Positions 23,439-36,374 of a DNA stretch of 64,000 bases are shown piece after piece. Under the pieces are notes generated by a model. It saw only the letters and a list, made by a program, of their open reading frames with translations. It did no database searches and was not told the origin of the DNA. The number at the start of each line of letters is the position of its first letter. Position 1 is the first letter of the stretch. Location of the stretch: assembly GCA_040954595.2 (NCBI GenBank), contig CM082576.2:1364001-1428000 (forward strand). Direction: 5' to 3'. The position numbers and the translations under genes are program-made. Source of the stretch: Balanoglossus misakiensis. Its lineage: Eukaryota > Hemichordata.

Positions 23439-26400
23439 CTGCAAAAGTAAATAAAGTTATCTGCTGGTGATTTTGGTGACTGTAGTTGATGGCTTAGTTT
23501 TTTTCTAGGTTCCAATATAGCCAATTGGAAAGTGAATGAAGTCTTATGTGCAGATTCCCTTCCAGATGAAATACTGGCAGATGTTTTGGTCGTCTTTCAA
23601 TTTCTGGGTGGGGCGGAAATAGTCACACACCCATGACTGAGTTTACATTCACAGACAGAATAGTTTTACAGTATACAATACCAGTTAAACATCACTGATA
23701 GCTTATTATTTTACAAAATATATTTGTATACTGCTAATTTGCTAATAACTGTGTTTCACTTTTACACAAGACGAAATATCAAAACATAATTTTGTTAGTT
23801 TGAATAATTTGTCATGAATGCACTATTAAATTTAATGGTATGCCCAACCCTTTCTACAAATACCAACAAAGTTGGGGCCCAGGGGTATTCTAACTGAAAT
23901 AAATTTGTGCTAGTGGTCAAGATTCCTGCCACAGTCCATGTAGGAAAGTGATATCAAAATGAGCAGAACAGAATTAGATGTAGCTGTTTTGACCTTGGTC
24001 AATAATCCACCTACTTAGCTATTTTAAAACTTGTCAGTTCCTACTGGAGTAGCTAGAAATTAGAAGGATCTTAGTCCAGGTCAAAGCCAGTGCTGACTTG
24101 TAGTATGGATATCAGTGACAGTTTAGAAACAACAAATGGTATGCAATGTTAAAACTCAGATAAGACTGTTTAGGATACTGAAGTACAGTGATTTATAATT
24201 CTAAAATTCTAACATTTTTCTTTTAAAAAGTTGCAGTTATTTCCATTGTTAAAATATACTCCAAAAACCAATTACTTTTCATAGCCCATAAACAGTACTA
24301 TTTGCTTGGAACACATTGTTGCCATCCAACACAGTTTGCCACATAAAGTAGCAAATATTGAGCAAGGAATGTCCATTATTCTGTGGGGGTGGAAGCCTGA
24401 TGCATGCCATAGCTTTATTATGATTTTATATAAATTTCAATATATTCGCAAATCCCATCAAGCAAGTGAGAATTAAAAACTTTCAACTTTACTACAGTGT
24501 TCTACACACCCCCAATTTGTGACAAATTGTTGACTTTCCTACATATTTCTGTACACACTAATGGGTTATGCCTGGATGGCTAATAGTAACAACTGGATAT
24601 TTGTCTACATTGCCTGATAATCCATTCATACAAGCTGTAACACACTTGGCCATTGTTTGGGTGACAGTTAATCAAACATTGCTACAATGAAATACCCAAA
24701 GTTAACAGCCAGCACAAACGAGATATATGGGCCCTATAAAGTATAATATGCTGGTTGTTTTCTTATATAGAGTCAGATAAAAACAAGAAATCTAACATAT
24801 TTTTAGACAAGCATCCTATCATGTAAACAAGTTTGTGAAGAAAGCGTATTGATAACCACATGCCTCACCAGGTATGGCCATCATATTTGACCATAAACCT
24901 GTGGTAACCTTTGAGTGACCCCATTACGCTGACCTTGGAAACAATTTCCTTTTACGTGCAAAAATTCAGTCAACTAAATATATCACAAATTTGTTTTCAC
25001 CTAACTTCTATATTGTTTTTAGGAAAATCAATCAAAAACAGTCATATAAAGACTCCAAAAATAGCTTAATTATTAAAATAATGCAGCTTGGACTAAAATT
25101 GTTATTCATAATTAACCTTTCAGAGATAACAATAGCATTGGTGATTAATCTTTGCCAACAGCAGTTCTTATGCATCCTGTCTGGGTATTATATTTTGCGT
25201 AGTAAGTGATGATTCATCGTCGATGAAGTCGTCAACACTTGTGTGCGCTCACATTCTGTCTGATACAGGCAAAAGCTGCCACACCCCAAAACCGAAAATT
25301 TCACACAAGGATGGTCGTGTTCATTGGTATCACATTATCTCCGGTTTTGGAAGAATTTGTCTTGAGACGTTGTCTCTTACTTCCCCATATGCGCGTATGC
25401 ACCATATTTCAGTAGTTGGGCGTGTAAGTTATAAATTGCATGGAGACATTAACAATATTCTACTGCTAGCTAGTACTACTGAAGAAAAGCTTGCGTAGTA
25501 AGTTCAAAATGGCCGCCTGTGCTCACTCTGTTTTCTATCGAACTTCCTTTTTCAAAATAACGAAACTGGTTAAATAAGATTGTGAAAAGTCGACTTACCA
25601 GGCTTTCACTTGATTACTTCTTCTGAACTCTGTGCGTCCATGAACGATTCAATATACGAGTGCAAGTAAGGCTATGTTCATCACCACGAACGAAATCGAG
25701 AGCTTGCGAACTTCTAAAGACGAAAGTGATGCGCGGCATCAAATGAGCTCGTTGATATGGCAACGGAGCAAAACTACGATAAACATACCACATATGAAAG
25801 CGGTCGCGCGTAACGCATGTGTCGCAAACGGCAAATAAACCAAGAAGTTCAATGGATTTTACTTACTCAAGTTGGTCACTTCAACGCCTTGTGTGTCTCA
25901 CGCAGCAACTAGTTATTTCCAGGGGGAGTAGTGAGTATGCAATGATTAACATACGGCCCTGGAATTTAGAGAGGTCACGCACATGATGCAGGCCTAACAC
26001 ATGATGCACGTAAACTATATTGGTCGGATAGCAAAGGTCAGTCGCAAGGGGGCAGCTTTCTCTACAATCACTCAAATGAAAATTGAAACGTTGTCGTGGT
26101 TGAATTCGAGTAGTTCCTGTCATCTCATCGCCAAAAAATATCATCTTCGCCAGCCAAGCGTGTCTATTCGTGCTGGGAACTCTCCCCTCAAAACACCAAC
26201 ACTAGATCAGGCGACCTCACCACGAGCCGTGCGGGACGAGCGATGAAAAATATAATACATTATACGAGAAAAGTTTTTGCACGAGCATCGAGCCCTCCTA
26301 ATTAATTTCTACAAAGTCAGTAGAATTTGGCAGAATATATTCACTTAAAAATGACATTTTTCAAGCAATAGTATGTAAACTGTTTATTAGAACAAAAGAT

Positions 26401-26994
26401 GCTATGTCTGTTTTACAAGTTACGCCGGGAATTAACGTCCCCTGAAGGTGCACTGGAAATTGACAGAGAAATGAATCGATGCAATTCATGGCTGGTATGG
26501 TGATGCTATTGGAGGCTGGGGGCGAAATGAATCCGTCCCCCTTCAGAATCAAAATCACACTGATCAACCAAATTGAGCATTTTCAGAACAGTATGGCCCC
26601 TAAAGAGCTTTTCCAAAATAGGGTGGCCCGTACCTCGGCCCCCTGCAATCCAATGACCCCCCCCCCCCTCCCGGCCGAAGAAAGCGACCCTTCCCTTGTG
26701 ATGTTCTTGTAGTTTATTAAGTACATATATTTGCAACTATTACTAGTACATGTAATGCTATACCGTTTATAAGTTCCTTATGGTAACAGATAATACTAAA
26801 AAAAATTCTTGTTCAATTATCCACCGTTGGTTACTACAGGGTATGCAATAGGGCATGCGGGACTACACAAAATTACCAAGCTAATTTTGTGGAGAAGTCT
26901 CATGAAAACTATACCAGCATATGTATAAACATGTCGTTAGGCATAATTTAATTTTGACACAGCAGTAATATGATTAACACGTTCACGTAAACCA
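23439..26994. other. Promoter and first-intron region of the 72-aa genes; intergenic to the GPCR
   Basis: Two minus-strand donor sites suggest noncoding first exons for the 72-aa genes: GTAAGTCGAC with the exon edge at 25599, and GTAAGTAAAA with the exon edge at 25867. The region 25200-26260 is richer in CpG than its flanks. 26640-26690 is C-rich. No supported protein-coding gene was found. Confidence 0.35.
25509..25577 (+). other. Short ORF (22 aa) with a YY1-like start context
   Basis: CAAAATGGCCGCC at 25505-25517 matches the CAAAATGGC(G/C) context seen at the start codons of TRAPPC6B, SNW1, ALKBH1 and SLIRP in this window. It opens a 22-codon frame (MAACAHSV...) ending in TAA. It may be a YY1-type promoter element of the CpG-rich region rather than a coding gene. 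Confidence 0.2.
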
Positions 26995-28287
26995 TTATAC
27001 AGAGGATTCTTCAGAGTGAGTGCCTTTGATCGTTGTTTGACTAGTTTCGTGAGATTGGCCAGCAATGCGATTCTTGGCATATAGCTTTGAACAAAACAAG
27101 TACTTCAGACTCTGCCTGAAAAGTTTGTTTTTGAATGTGTATATGAACGGGTTCATACAGGAATTGGCAAATGCCAGCATTACAGTGGCATGGTAGTACA
27201 TTTTAGTGAAGTCTACATTAGCTCCAAGGTTATAAGATAGGAACATCATTTGATTTGGTCCCCAACATACAACAAAAGTGATGACGACCAAACAGAGCAT
27301 GTGAAGCATCTTCTTGCGAGCTCTGACTTGCCACATCTCCCGATCCTTTGCGTTGTTGTTCACCTTGCCAGTAGTTGGTCTGTTGTCCTGTGGTGCACGC
27401 CCAGAAAGATCCTTTCCAATTTGACTATTGTTGGCGGTCTCGTGTTGGTCCGTGTTGAGTGGTTGAATTCCGCGGCGTGTCTGTTCGTGACTTGTTCCTG
27501 GCTGGATTTTGTCGGCATCGCTGTGATTGTTTCCGCTGGCTTCTTTCCGTACCTCTAAACGATAGTTTGCCGGATTCACCTTGGTTCGTTTTAGACGCTC
27601 TTCACTTGCGCTGAGAGTTGCCATGGCTTTGTAGTAACAAAAGCACATAATGCCCACAGGTAGAAAGTACTTGGCTGTGACATTCCCGACGCCGATGAAA
27701 GTTTGCACTTCTTTGCTGGGCCATGTCTGGATACACCGTCCATCGACCACATGACTGACGTATATGAAGAACGAGTTGATGAAAAGTCCAATAAACCACG
27801 TCAGAATCATGAAATAGAGAATGATCTTGGAGGTACAGTACAGGCGATGTTTGACGGGATGGACAACAGCTAGGTATCGCTCTATCTTCATCGCAACGAG
27901 AGTGTACATTGAAGCGACGAAACACACCCAAAGTGGCAGTTTTGAGTAAAATAGTCGGCAAGCAATTTGTCCACCAATATTCGATGAGATGTGACTGGGC
28001 AACCTTACAACATTGAGGGCTATCAGAAATATCGATGTCACCAGGTCGCATATGGCCAAATGGAAGATGAAGTAGAAGGACTTTGTCTTCAGTGTGGTAG
28101 TGCGAAATTTGCCGATGACCGCACAAACAAGTAAATTACCAATGATTCCGATGGTGGCTATCGATGCATAAATGCCTTGAACCCACGGGGATTTAACCAG
28201 ATCACCAACACTCCATGAAATACTGACATCGCCGTTTTCAATAGCATCGTTAGATGAGTTAGAACCGCTCTCTTGTGACATCGTCAT
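26995..28287 (-). CDS. Class A (rhodopsin-like) GPCR, intronless, 430 aa, probably peptide-receptor type
   Basis: One uninterrupted frame encodes seven membrane segments. N51 in TM1 (IGN), D81 in TM2 (LAICD), C110 before TM3 with partner C185 in the second extracellular loop, E136-R137-Y138 in place of DRY, CWGPN at 341-345 in TM6, and NPFIY at 379-383 in TM7 are all present. The N-terminus has an N-glycosylation sequon (NSS at 10-12). The third intracellular loop is long (about 223-325), basic and hydrophilic. The overall pattern (ERYLAVVHP, CWGPNQ, NSCMNPFIY) is that of neuropeptide-type receptors in invertebrate expansions; the ligand cannot be read from sequence. Intronless coding suggests a retrogene or an intron-poor family. 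Start chosen at the first Met of the frame; a second Met lies two codons later. Confidence 0.9.
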   Translation of the reverse strand: MTMSQESGSNSSNDAIENGDVSISWSVGDLVKSPWVQGIYASIATIGIIGNLLVCAVIGKFRTTTLKTKSFYFIFHLAICDLVTSIFLIALNVVRLPSHISSNIGGQIACRLFYSKLPLWVCFVASMYTLVAMKIERYLAVVHPVKHRLYCTSKIILYFMILTWFIGLFINSFFIYVSHVVDGRCIQTWPSKEVQTFIGVGNVTAKYFLPVGIMCFCYYKAMATLSASEERLKRTKVNPANYRLEVRKEASGNNHSDADKIQPGTSHEQTRRGIQPLNTDQHETANNSQIGKDLSGRAPQDNRPTTGKVNNNAKDREMWQVRARKKMLHMLCLVVITFVVCWGPNQMMFLSYNLGANVDFTKMYYHATVMLAFANSCMNPFIYTFKNKLFRQSLKYLFCSKLYAKNRIAGQSHETSQTTIKGTHSEESSV

Positions 28288-31200
28288 CCATCCAGATCAA
28301 AGTCAAAAGTCGGTGTATGGTCCCGTGCTTTTCAAAGTCAGTTTCGATTAAATTGACATGCGACGGACTGACGTCACTGTTTTATGCCAGGTTGACAACT
28401 GGACGACCACAATCGCGGACTTCACGAAAACCCTTGAACAACCGTCTGTCTCCTAGATGGCTATCGCATGCAAGAATGATTTTCTTTAATACCCACGTGA
28501 ATAACACATTATGAAAAATAGTGCTGGAGGATTGTGGGAAGTATGTTTACTCTCGGTGGGCATGGCAACATTCTGCATGTATATGCAAAATTTCATTCTG
28601 GTAATTAATTACCCCTACGATAAAATGTGCCGGTGGTTGAAAATTTCTAAAATTAGTGAACGTGACTTTGTTTGTAATATTAAACAATGACTGTAAACAA
28701 AAGGTCAAATGCACCATACGGCAAACACTGAACCTCTTTAGGCCTAAACTCATCTTATTTTTGTGTCCCAGAAAGTGATGAAGTACATGTACGTGCAATT
28801 GGCAATCGTTCGCCATAAAACCTCCGTCAAAACATAGGCACAGTACACGAAGAATAGATCGATTAAATAAATAAATGAATGAATGAATGAATGAATGAAT
28901 GAATGAATGAATGAATGATTAAATAAATATATAAACAAATAAATAAATAGATAAATAAACAAACACGATAATGTTGTGTTAGATTAATTAAGATATCCAC
29001 AGAGTATTCCAACTAATTTACGAGAGTACCGGCAAATAAAGTAATTACTAGTACCGGGTATGTACTCGTCAATTAACAAATGACCTAGCTTCAGTAACGT
29101 AACGAGCATATTTGACCTTATTGACAACCTCCATTTCTTGGCCTAATACTGCAGCTGCTGCCTCGGGATATCTCGATCAGCACGATTCAAACGTTCAGAT
29201 GTACACCATTTATATTTATAGAAATAAGTTAGTATTATTTTCTCGATCAATAAACTGAACGACCCAGCTCGTAGGCGCAACGATAAGAAATGGAGTCAGT
29301 TTGTCGCTCAAAACGTTTTGTAAATTAAACTCAGTTTACCGTTTAATCGATATATCAAACACATACAAGTAAAATTATGACAACTGTCACTGAAATGCTA
29401 AATTGTTAAAGTATAGATGTAAATGCGGCTACTAAAGCGTAAACAGCCACGGGAAATTGATATGGATGGAATCAAGAAACTGTGTCGAATGTTTATTGTA
29501 CATGTATGTTAACTCGAGAAAAGAGTGACCACTTCATCGTTTATTGCCTTTCCGATTGGCGTGCAACATGTGGAGCAGGGATAGCTCAATGTTTTCGAAA
29601 CACTAGGCGTCACAGCCTGACTGTTTTACTCGATGTCCACGTACAATTCATGGAAGATAGTATGTTCTCTATTTCGGAGATACCAACCTCAAGCGAAATG
29701 ATGATGGTTCTCAGTCCACGAGGGCCCCTACATGTCGTACATGCGCCCCTCTTTTTATACAATAATGCTGTCAGTTTTCATTTAATTCCAAGGTTGTACT
29801 TACATATTATATCAATGCCAATAGCTTTTACCTATTTGGTGTTTTCATAAACCGATTATCGTATTCGTCTAGCTCGGACGTTTTAATCCCAGCAAGGTTT
29901 ATGTCATTCTAACTCATAAAATCCCAATAAAAACACGAATGGTAAGTAGCTAATTAAAACATTCCTTCTTTCCTACAAAAACAATGCTAATTATGATCAT
30001 TCTCAAACAGTCTTTTATAGCAACACTGTTCGGGGCCACTCTTTATTTCGTCAGTTATTTTTTATTAACTGTTTTCATCTTCTTCAAGGTTTGCCCTCAT
30101 AAACGTGTAGAAAGGTCCCTGGTTCGAACAGATGTCGTCGTCAAACTGTGAAATCTGCCATTTACAGTATTTATTGACTGCCACCTATGAAGTAAATTCT
30201 AGAAATCTCCAATATATATAATATTTATTGAGTACTCCTGAAATCGGTCCTCAGTGATATATGTTTTATCAGATATCTCAGCAGTCCCAAAATGGAGTTT
30301 TTGGATCCACAGGGTGACGGAAAATAAATAATTGACTTGGAGGTTGGAGATAAGATTTAGAGGTGATACGGAAGATGATTTGTTTCACAATGGAATCTAT
30401 AATCTAGATGTGCCGTATTCTGTGGATTGCAGTCAGCATGACAAGTCAATTGCAAGGTAACTGGAACAATGCCAATGAAACATTTTGAATAAATAATGAG
30501 ATGGCAAGGTGATGAGACTGGAGTGTTTTTGTGTTGTTGGAAAAACATTTCATGTCAGATGAGTCTTAACAGATTTGGATTGCATACAAGTTCCTGAGAT
30601 GGGAAGTTATAAATATAGAATTGAGAAATTATACACCTAGTCAGCTGTCTGTACACATCTGGACTCTATAGTCAATTAAAATCTCCAATTACTTGACACT
30701 TTGGAGTGAATTGGCTCAAGAGTTACCAGCTGATATTGATTGACAGGTTTCCTGATATTTGAGGGTTGCCATAGTGAAACACATATAAATTTAGGACGTG
30801 TTGAATCTGAGAACATTAATCAATGTGGCTATAAAATGCTTGCTCATTGCCATGACAATCTCCATTTCCAGGATTAATGCAGTAATCATTGCCTTGAATA
30901 TGTTATAGCAGCTGGTGACATGACACCAGTTGTATCCCGTCAGGAAATTGTGAGGCTTCAAACCAATCAGTGTCCATTGGAAACCATCAACTCCCTGTAA
31001 TTTATTAATTTAAGACAGATTAGTGAAGTCTTCAAAGATGAATTATCACTGTTCAGCTGGATAATAATGCCACTGTGTACCGTGTACTGGTTTAATACAC
31101 GGTGATCTCATGACTTGCATCAATATTTAATATGCTACCACAGTCCCTCCATGGGAGTTAGACGGACAGTGATGCTACTGAGTATAGTAGTCACGATAAT

Positions 31201-32373
31201 AGCTGAACAGGTATATAATCAATCATTAGTAAAATATATACACTGTATGAGGGAGTGCTATCACTCAAGAGACAAGTGAAAGTAAATAATTCCAACATAA
31301 TTCGTGAAAGATTTTCACAGAATTGTTGGATTTTAAGGGAACCTTCCCCTTTAAACATAAACACACCACAATGCATTGATTCAAAATGGGAGGTGAAAAT
31401 AGTGTAAAATGGGGTCTGGGGTTTCAACAACCGGTTGTACACCCATAACATCTTATGGTAAGTACACGCAAACTGTTTCAATAGAAACAGACATGGATTC
31501 AAATGCCTGATACAAGTCTTTTAATCACTCAATAAATATATGCTTACGGTACATTTCAAATGAAATACACAATTTATTTCCTTTTTTATATCTTTGAACA
31601 CTGAACTTCATGTAAACATTATTGCTCTATATGAACTCATCAGTGGTTCCTCTGAAAAACGTTGATTAGAGTGAACATGCATGTACATGTACCTTCCATT
31701 CTCTGTACCATATTCACACATCTAGTAGTTGTAGTGAAATTCATGCTGAAATTTTATTTACCCAATCTCCTGTTGTAATAACAACATACTTTCTCTTTTA
31801 ATGTTTCTTTTTTAATAGACTGATAATTTACTCACACTAATCTGCATGGATGAAAGTGTCAGTGTGTGTAACTGTTCCCTCGAGCAGGTAGAGTGCACTA
31901 ACAGTGTAGTTTTATGAATCCATTGAGAGTAGCAATATTTACATGAAATTCAGCATTTACAGTAAATTCCCTGTAATGTTACAGGTTACTTTCACTTTTC
32001 AAAAGTTCCTGTTAAAAATACTGTATCTGATGCAATACAGACATGAACCAAGTGGTGACTGGTATAATATATACAAATACCAGTATATAATAGTGAGGTG
32101 GAAAGCAGAAGGATGATGGAAGCAGATCGTGTATATCAGCTGTTGAACACAGTGCCATATCCATCATTTGGCTTGTCTACCAGTACAGTCGAGTTGTGTG
32201 TGCCACTATGGCTCAATTCACATACACATAGCAAGAAGTCATGGTGAACAGCACTGTTCCATGTGAGAAATGAACATCCTGGTTGCATACCCTGGGTATT
32301 CTGTCTACAACCTACCTATACCTCTCATAGGCATAGTACACATGTGGGAGCCATTCCTATTGTTCAAATAATA
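28288..32373. other. Intergenic between the GPCR and TRAPPC6B
   Basis: Apart from the tetranucleotide repeat at 28863-28966 I see no supported gene. A 122-codon plus-strand frame at 29482-29850 has no recognisable motif and no clear splice context. The part from about 31500 to 32373 may be TRAPPC6B 3' UTR; minus-strand AATAAA candidates occur there. Confidence 0.35.
28863..28966. repeat. Tetranucleotide microsatellite, (AATG)n inside (AAAT)n
   Basis: About a dozen perfect AATG units (28873-28918) are flanked on both sides by AAAT/AAAC units. The open frame it creates on the minus strand (repeated FIHS) is a repeat artefact. Confidence 0.95.
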
Positions 32374-33849
32374 CTATGTCTTTTGGATAATGATTTGAAA
32401 TTTACCTGAAAGATAGAACACAAAGTGACATATGATGAGTATTTATAAAGTGGAGTGTGATCACAAGAAGATGTAGTACATGTACAACAGTGGTATTTTT
32501 CTAATCAATGCTTAATAATGGTACTGGAAGGATGTGTGTCTCTCTCTGTTGCAGTAAGAGTTTACGTCTAATGGGAGTTTGCTCTGCTATTATGACTGTC
32601 AAGATGGATAATTCACTTACATGCTGGCATTGATGTGACTTCAGCTGTTACAATGGAGTTGATCCCTAGATTTGCTAATGCTCCTCTAACCAGACCACAG
32701 GGAAGTGCTAAATACTAGAAAATCAAAGACATGTTTGATTACATTTATGATTTATTCAATATAACAAACCAAAATATATTATCATGAATGATACGAGAGA
32801 TCTGTTCATATAAGCAAAGACCAATGTGCCCCCCTATGCCTATTTGACGCACACTGACTTGAAAAACTAACTGGTGACTCAAGAAAATTATCCACAATAC
32901 ATGTACATGCAAAGGTATAGGGCTGACTCAGAAACTCTTTGGCATTATCCTGTTGCTAATTTACCTTTGGTGCAAACTCCATGTACTGTTTACCAGCTGC
33001 CATTTGTTGTAATAGTTTAAATCTGTTATCCTGTAGTACATATACACCCTGGAAAGATACACAAATCATTAATTAAAATGTAGGCATTTCTCATGGGGTC
33101 GTGAAAAAATCCTAGATGTCAAGTGTTAACAAAATGCCAATGCCACTGAAGCACAGCTAACCAGTATAGTTGTGTACTGACCAATATTAACCAAGAGGCA
33201 GGTCTGCATCTGTTTAAATACCAAGATGTGCAAAGGTAGGTCAAAGGTCAACAAAAACTTTGGAAACAAATTTCAGTCACATATAAACCATCACAAACTC
33301 CCCATCTATTGTGAATGGAGAAATGTTGATTCTCTCACCTGATGATTTGTTCTGAGGTTGTCCACTTGTTTTTTATAAATGGTGGTCCAAAAATCTTTAC
33401 AAAGGAATTTCATGATATCTAGATCATCTTTGAAACGAGGGGTGTCTTTGGTAAACCTTTCTATTAGACTCTGTCCAATCCTGTATCCAAGATGTTCCAA
33501 CTTTGAAATGCAGTTATCCTGGGTATAAAAAGCAATACTTTTGCTACAATTGGATACCAAGTTCTATGAAGAATTTGCTGGTCTGCAATGAGGGATCGTG
33601 GGAGGGGCGTTGATCGCCCGTGGGAGGGGACACTTGTCAACAAGCCGGGTGGTGGCGCTCAGCCAGGGACTCGATGCATTACTGAAATTGTAAGTGGTGG
33701 CTCCACATCAGAAACATTTCTCCCTCCCAACCCTGCCGCTTACCAATATCAAGAAAAAGAAGCCTAACCTGTTCGTTATTTTTTGCGGTTCTGTAAATGT
33801 ACGACACCAATTCCATATGAAGGAACTCAAACATCACCTCTTCCGCCAT
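32374..33849 (-). CDS. TRAPPC6B: TRAPP complex subunit 6B (Bet3-family), 5 exons, 156 aa
   Basis: TRAPPC6 is a Bet3-fold core subunit of the TRAPP tethering complexes and Rab GEFs of ER-Golgi traffic. Exons on the minus strand: 33849-33769, 33518-33339, 33048-32965, 32714-32621 and 32405-32374. They have GT/AG borders and matching phases (471 nt). The protein starts MAEEVMFEFLH. The middle is nearly identical to vertebrate TRAPPC6B (IERFTKDTPRFKDDLDIMKF, then LCKDFWTTIYKKQVDNLRTN). It continues GVYVLQDNRFKLL, GLVRGALANLGINSIV and TAEVTSMPACKFQ, and ends IIQKT. The human protein is 158 aa. The ATG sits in a YY1-like CAAAATGGCGG. It shares a 373-bp divergent promoter with ACTMAP. Confidence 0.97.
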
Positions 33850-34222
33850 TTTGGACATTTAGCGTTCTCCGGCTCCAACCTCTAGGGGGCACTGTTTGCT
33901 GAAATTAGCCTCGGATTCTGTTTCGGATTCAAAACGCATCCCCGCCCACCCCCACGGCGGGTACGGTTTATCTATCGGATGACCACTGAATAGCTTGGTT
34001 GGAAACTTTTCATTAAACTGTAGGTTAGTCTGACTGTCATGTTGATCCGCCGAAAGTTTTATGTGAGTTGTTTTTAATCTAAAGCCTATACGCGAGGGGA
34101 TACGTTGATACGTAGTCCCACACTTCCGGGTTGATGCAAACGAATGACATGATCAGGACAGACTGACTGCAACTGGTCCTTGCCCAGAGAAAGTGTCACT
34201 GTGTGGTGGTCTGATCAATTCA
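33850..34222. promoter_or_regulatory. Divergent promoter between TRAPPC6B and ACTMAP
   Basis: 373 bp separate the two start codons, which point away from each other. The stretch is richer in GC and CpG than its surroundings and must carry both 5' UTRs and both core promoters. No TATA box is evident. Confidence 0.6.
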
Positions 34223-36374
34223 ATGTCGTCACCCCCACCACCACCACCACCTCCCCCGCCACCCCCACAGTTGCCATCAATCGTAACTGGATCTGTCTTC
34301 AATGCAGTCAAGTCATCATCATCAGCTGAAGATATTCAATGCATTTGGAAAAGAATTTCAGCTCGGTATGTAATGCAAAATATTCTCTGTATGGGCCTCC
34401 ACACATGTAGTTTAGGTACATGCATGCATACATACACTTTTCTTTTACAAAAGGGATGCAATCTTGGTTGCAGTGTGTACATGTATTTAAAGCAATCTGT
34501 TCAGTAGCCATGCAGTAACTATTTTTTATCCATCCTTTACAGTGTTGATGAAGATGAGTGCCAATCTCAGATTTGGTACATTTACAATGCTGCAGTCAGT
34601 TCTGTGCTTCAAGATGGACCAAAGTAAGTCAAACAATCTGTACATCAGTGTTCTCCCCAAAAAATGTCTGGTGAAGTGCTGGCTAATTTTTGTATTTTCA
34701 TTGTCCATACAGATGTGGATTGGTGGCACTGTGTATGGCTACTGAGATGCTAAGTCAAGACGCTTCATACAGTGTGAATGCACATAATATAGAGGAAGTG
34801 TACCAAGCAGCAAAGCATGCTGGGTTCACTTGTCAAGGTGAAATGTTTTCAGGTAAATTCTTGCACTTTGCCCTTACTGTGTGAAGTGCAATTGTACACT
34901 TCCCTTGAATTAAAGCTCAGCTGAGAAGAGTCATTCTGTTACAGACTGTATAAATAGTCATCCCAAAAGTCTTCCATATTGAAATACATTTTTATCATCT
35001 GCATGTATTTCATTTAAATGAAAACCGTAACCAATGTGACTTGTATTTTATGAATTTCAATATATTTCACAAGATGGAATTCATCACTAGCTCAGCCTTG
35101 GTGACAAGGATACAGAATAAGTTTGGCTCTGCAGTGAATGATTATTTCCTTTGTTTCTTGGAAGCTATGGACATGGGAAGACTGGCTGAACAATTCTGTG
35201 GTTGCTGCTCCAAAGTTGAAGATAAGTTTCCTGATAAGTTGAAGTTGATTCAACATCTCCTGCACGGCTTCCCAATCCTTGTTCCGTATCCTTTCATTCC
35301 ATCACTGCTCCATAAATCAACACCATGACTATTTGATCAGCATCGACATGTTTACAGATAAGCTACTGGTATCTTCTCTTTGATCCTACAAAGCAGTAGA
35401 ACATTATCTATCCTTAACAATCATTCTGTAATTGTAGATATGATGCAGATTGCAATCATGAACCATGTTGTAAGCTTGGTCATAAGGCTCATTGGGCTGT
35501 ACTTACAGGCAAGTAATATAGTTATTGGTGGAGCTTGTGAATGAGTGGTGTAGATGTACATGGAAAACACAGATCCTGGACGATACATGGGCTGACTTGT
35601 TTGAGTATTGATTGTTCTGTGGAGTGTGTGAGAAGCAGTGGATGGGTACAAGAATTCTTAATGCTCTTCTATACATGGTGCAGGTGACCCTTCAAAATAA
35701 ACTGGGTATTACGATTTTTAAAACTGGTACGGGTACTTGACAGCTTCTACTGACCTTGCACAACTCACTTCATTCATTTGAATGGAAGACTGGTACAAGT
35801 CTTACCACTGTAAAACCAAGTTTAGGAGAGTCAAGCGCCCTCAACGCCCATGGTTAAAATCTGACTGCTATAGGTTGCTTGTGCTCATCAAAGGTTTGGC
35901 AACTACAACCCACCATCCTATGTGTATCACAACACTGTCCTTTACAGTGTGTACATCTGTGGGTGGAGCCAATGAAATCCTGTAACAGATAATGTAGCAG
36001 CAAAAATTGTAGAAATATCTCATTTTATTTTATTATTTGTGGTAGGGTTTTTGACAGGAACGGCACAACCAATGCCATCTTGCCAAAATGAAAACTGCCA
36101 ACAGGATGAAAATATACCAACTCTGTATCATCTCAAATGCAAATCAAGATTTCCGTTGGAAACTGATACAAGGTGTCTCTACCTGCTTGCAAAGCAAGGC
36201 AAGAGTCGCCATCTGCAAGCATGGAAGTACGAGGACCTCAAGAACAGTAACTCGCAACTTTTATATTTGGATCCAGAAAGGGCCACAGACATTGATAATT
36301 ACATTCTACCAACCAAAGGTGTTGAGGATGGTCTGTGTAGTAAGACTGTGTTTCTTTCACCAGTTGAAATGTGA
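34223..36374 (+). CDS. ACTMAP: Actin maturation protease (ACTMAP, formerly C19orf54), 6 exons, 294 aa
   Basis: ACTMAP is the cysteine protease that removes the N-terminal acetylated Met or Cys of actin. Exons: 34223-34365, 34543-34623, 34713-34852, 35165-35285, 35438-35508 and 36046-36374; phases match (885 nt). Like the human protein it starts with a proline-rich stretch (MSS plus 12 Pro). The catalytic block is KCGLVALCMA (nucleophile C76) and the histidine block is HEPCCKLGHKAHWAV (H180 likely catalytic). Further family markers are QGEMFS, DMGRLAEQ, LLAKQGKSRH and the C-terminal PERATD. The intron after exon 5 starts with GC (ACAG|GCAAGT) instead of GT. An in-frame Met ten codons upstream (34193) exists; I chose the later one because it aligns with the human start. 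Confidence 0.95.

Noticed and set aside
26640-26690. C-rich tract as a possible CpG-island promoter
   Set aside because: Low-complexity C runs with few CpGs and no nearby start.
27602-28126. 174-codon second minus-strand frame
   Set aside because: It is an out-of-frame shadow of the GPCR coding sequence.
28750-28962. 70-codon frame of FIHS/FIYL repeats
   Set aside because: Produced by the AATG/AAAT microsatellite.
29482-29850. 122-codon plus-strand frame
   Set aside because: No domain, no splice context and no neighbour logic; treated as chance.
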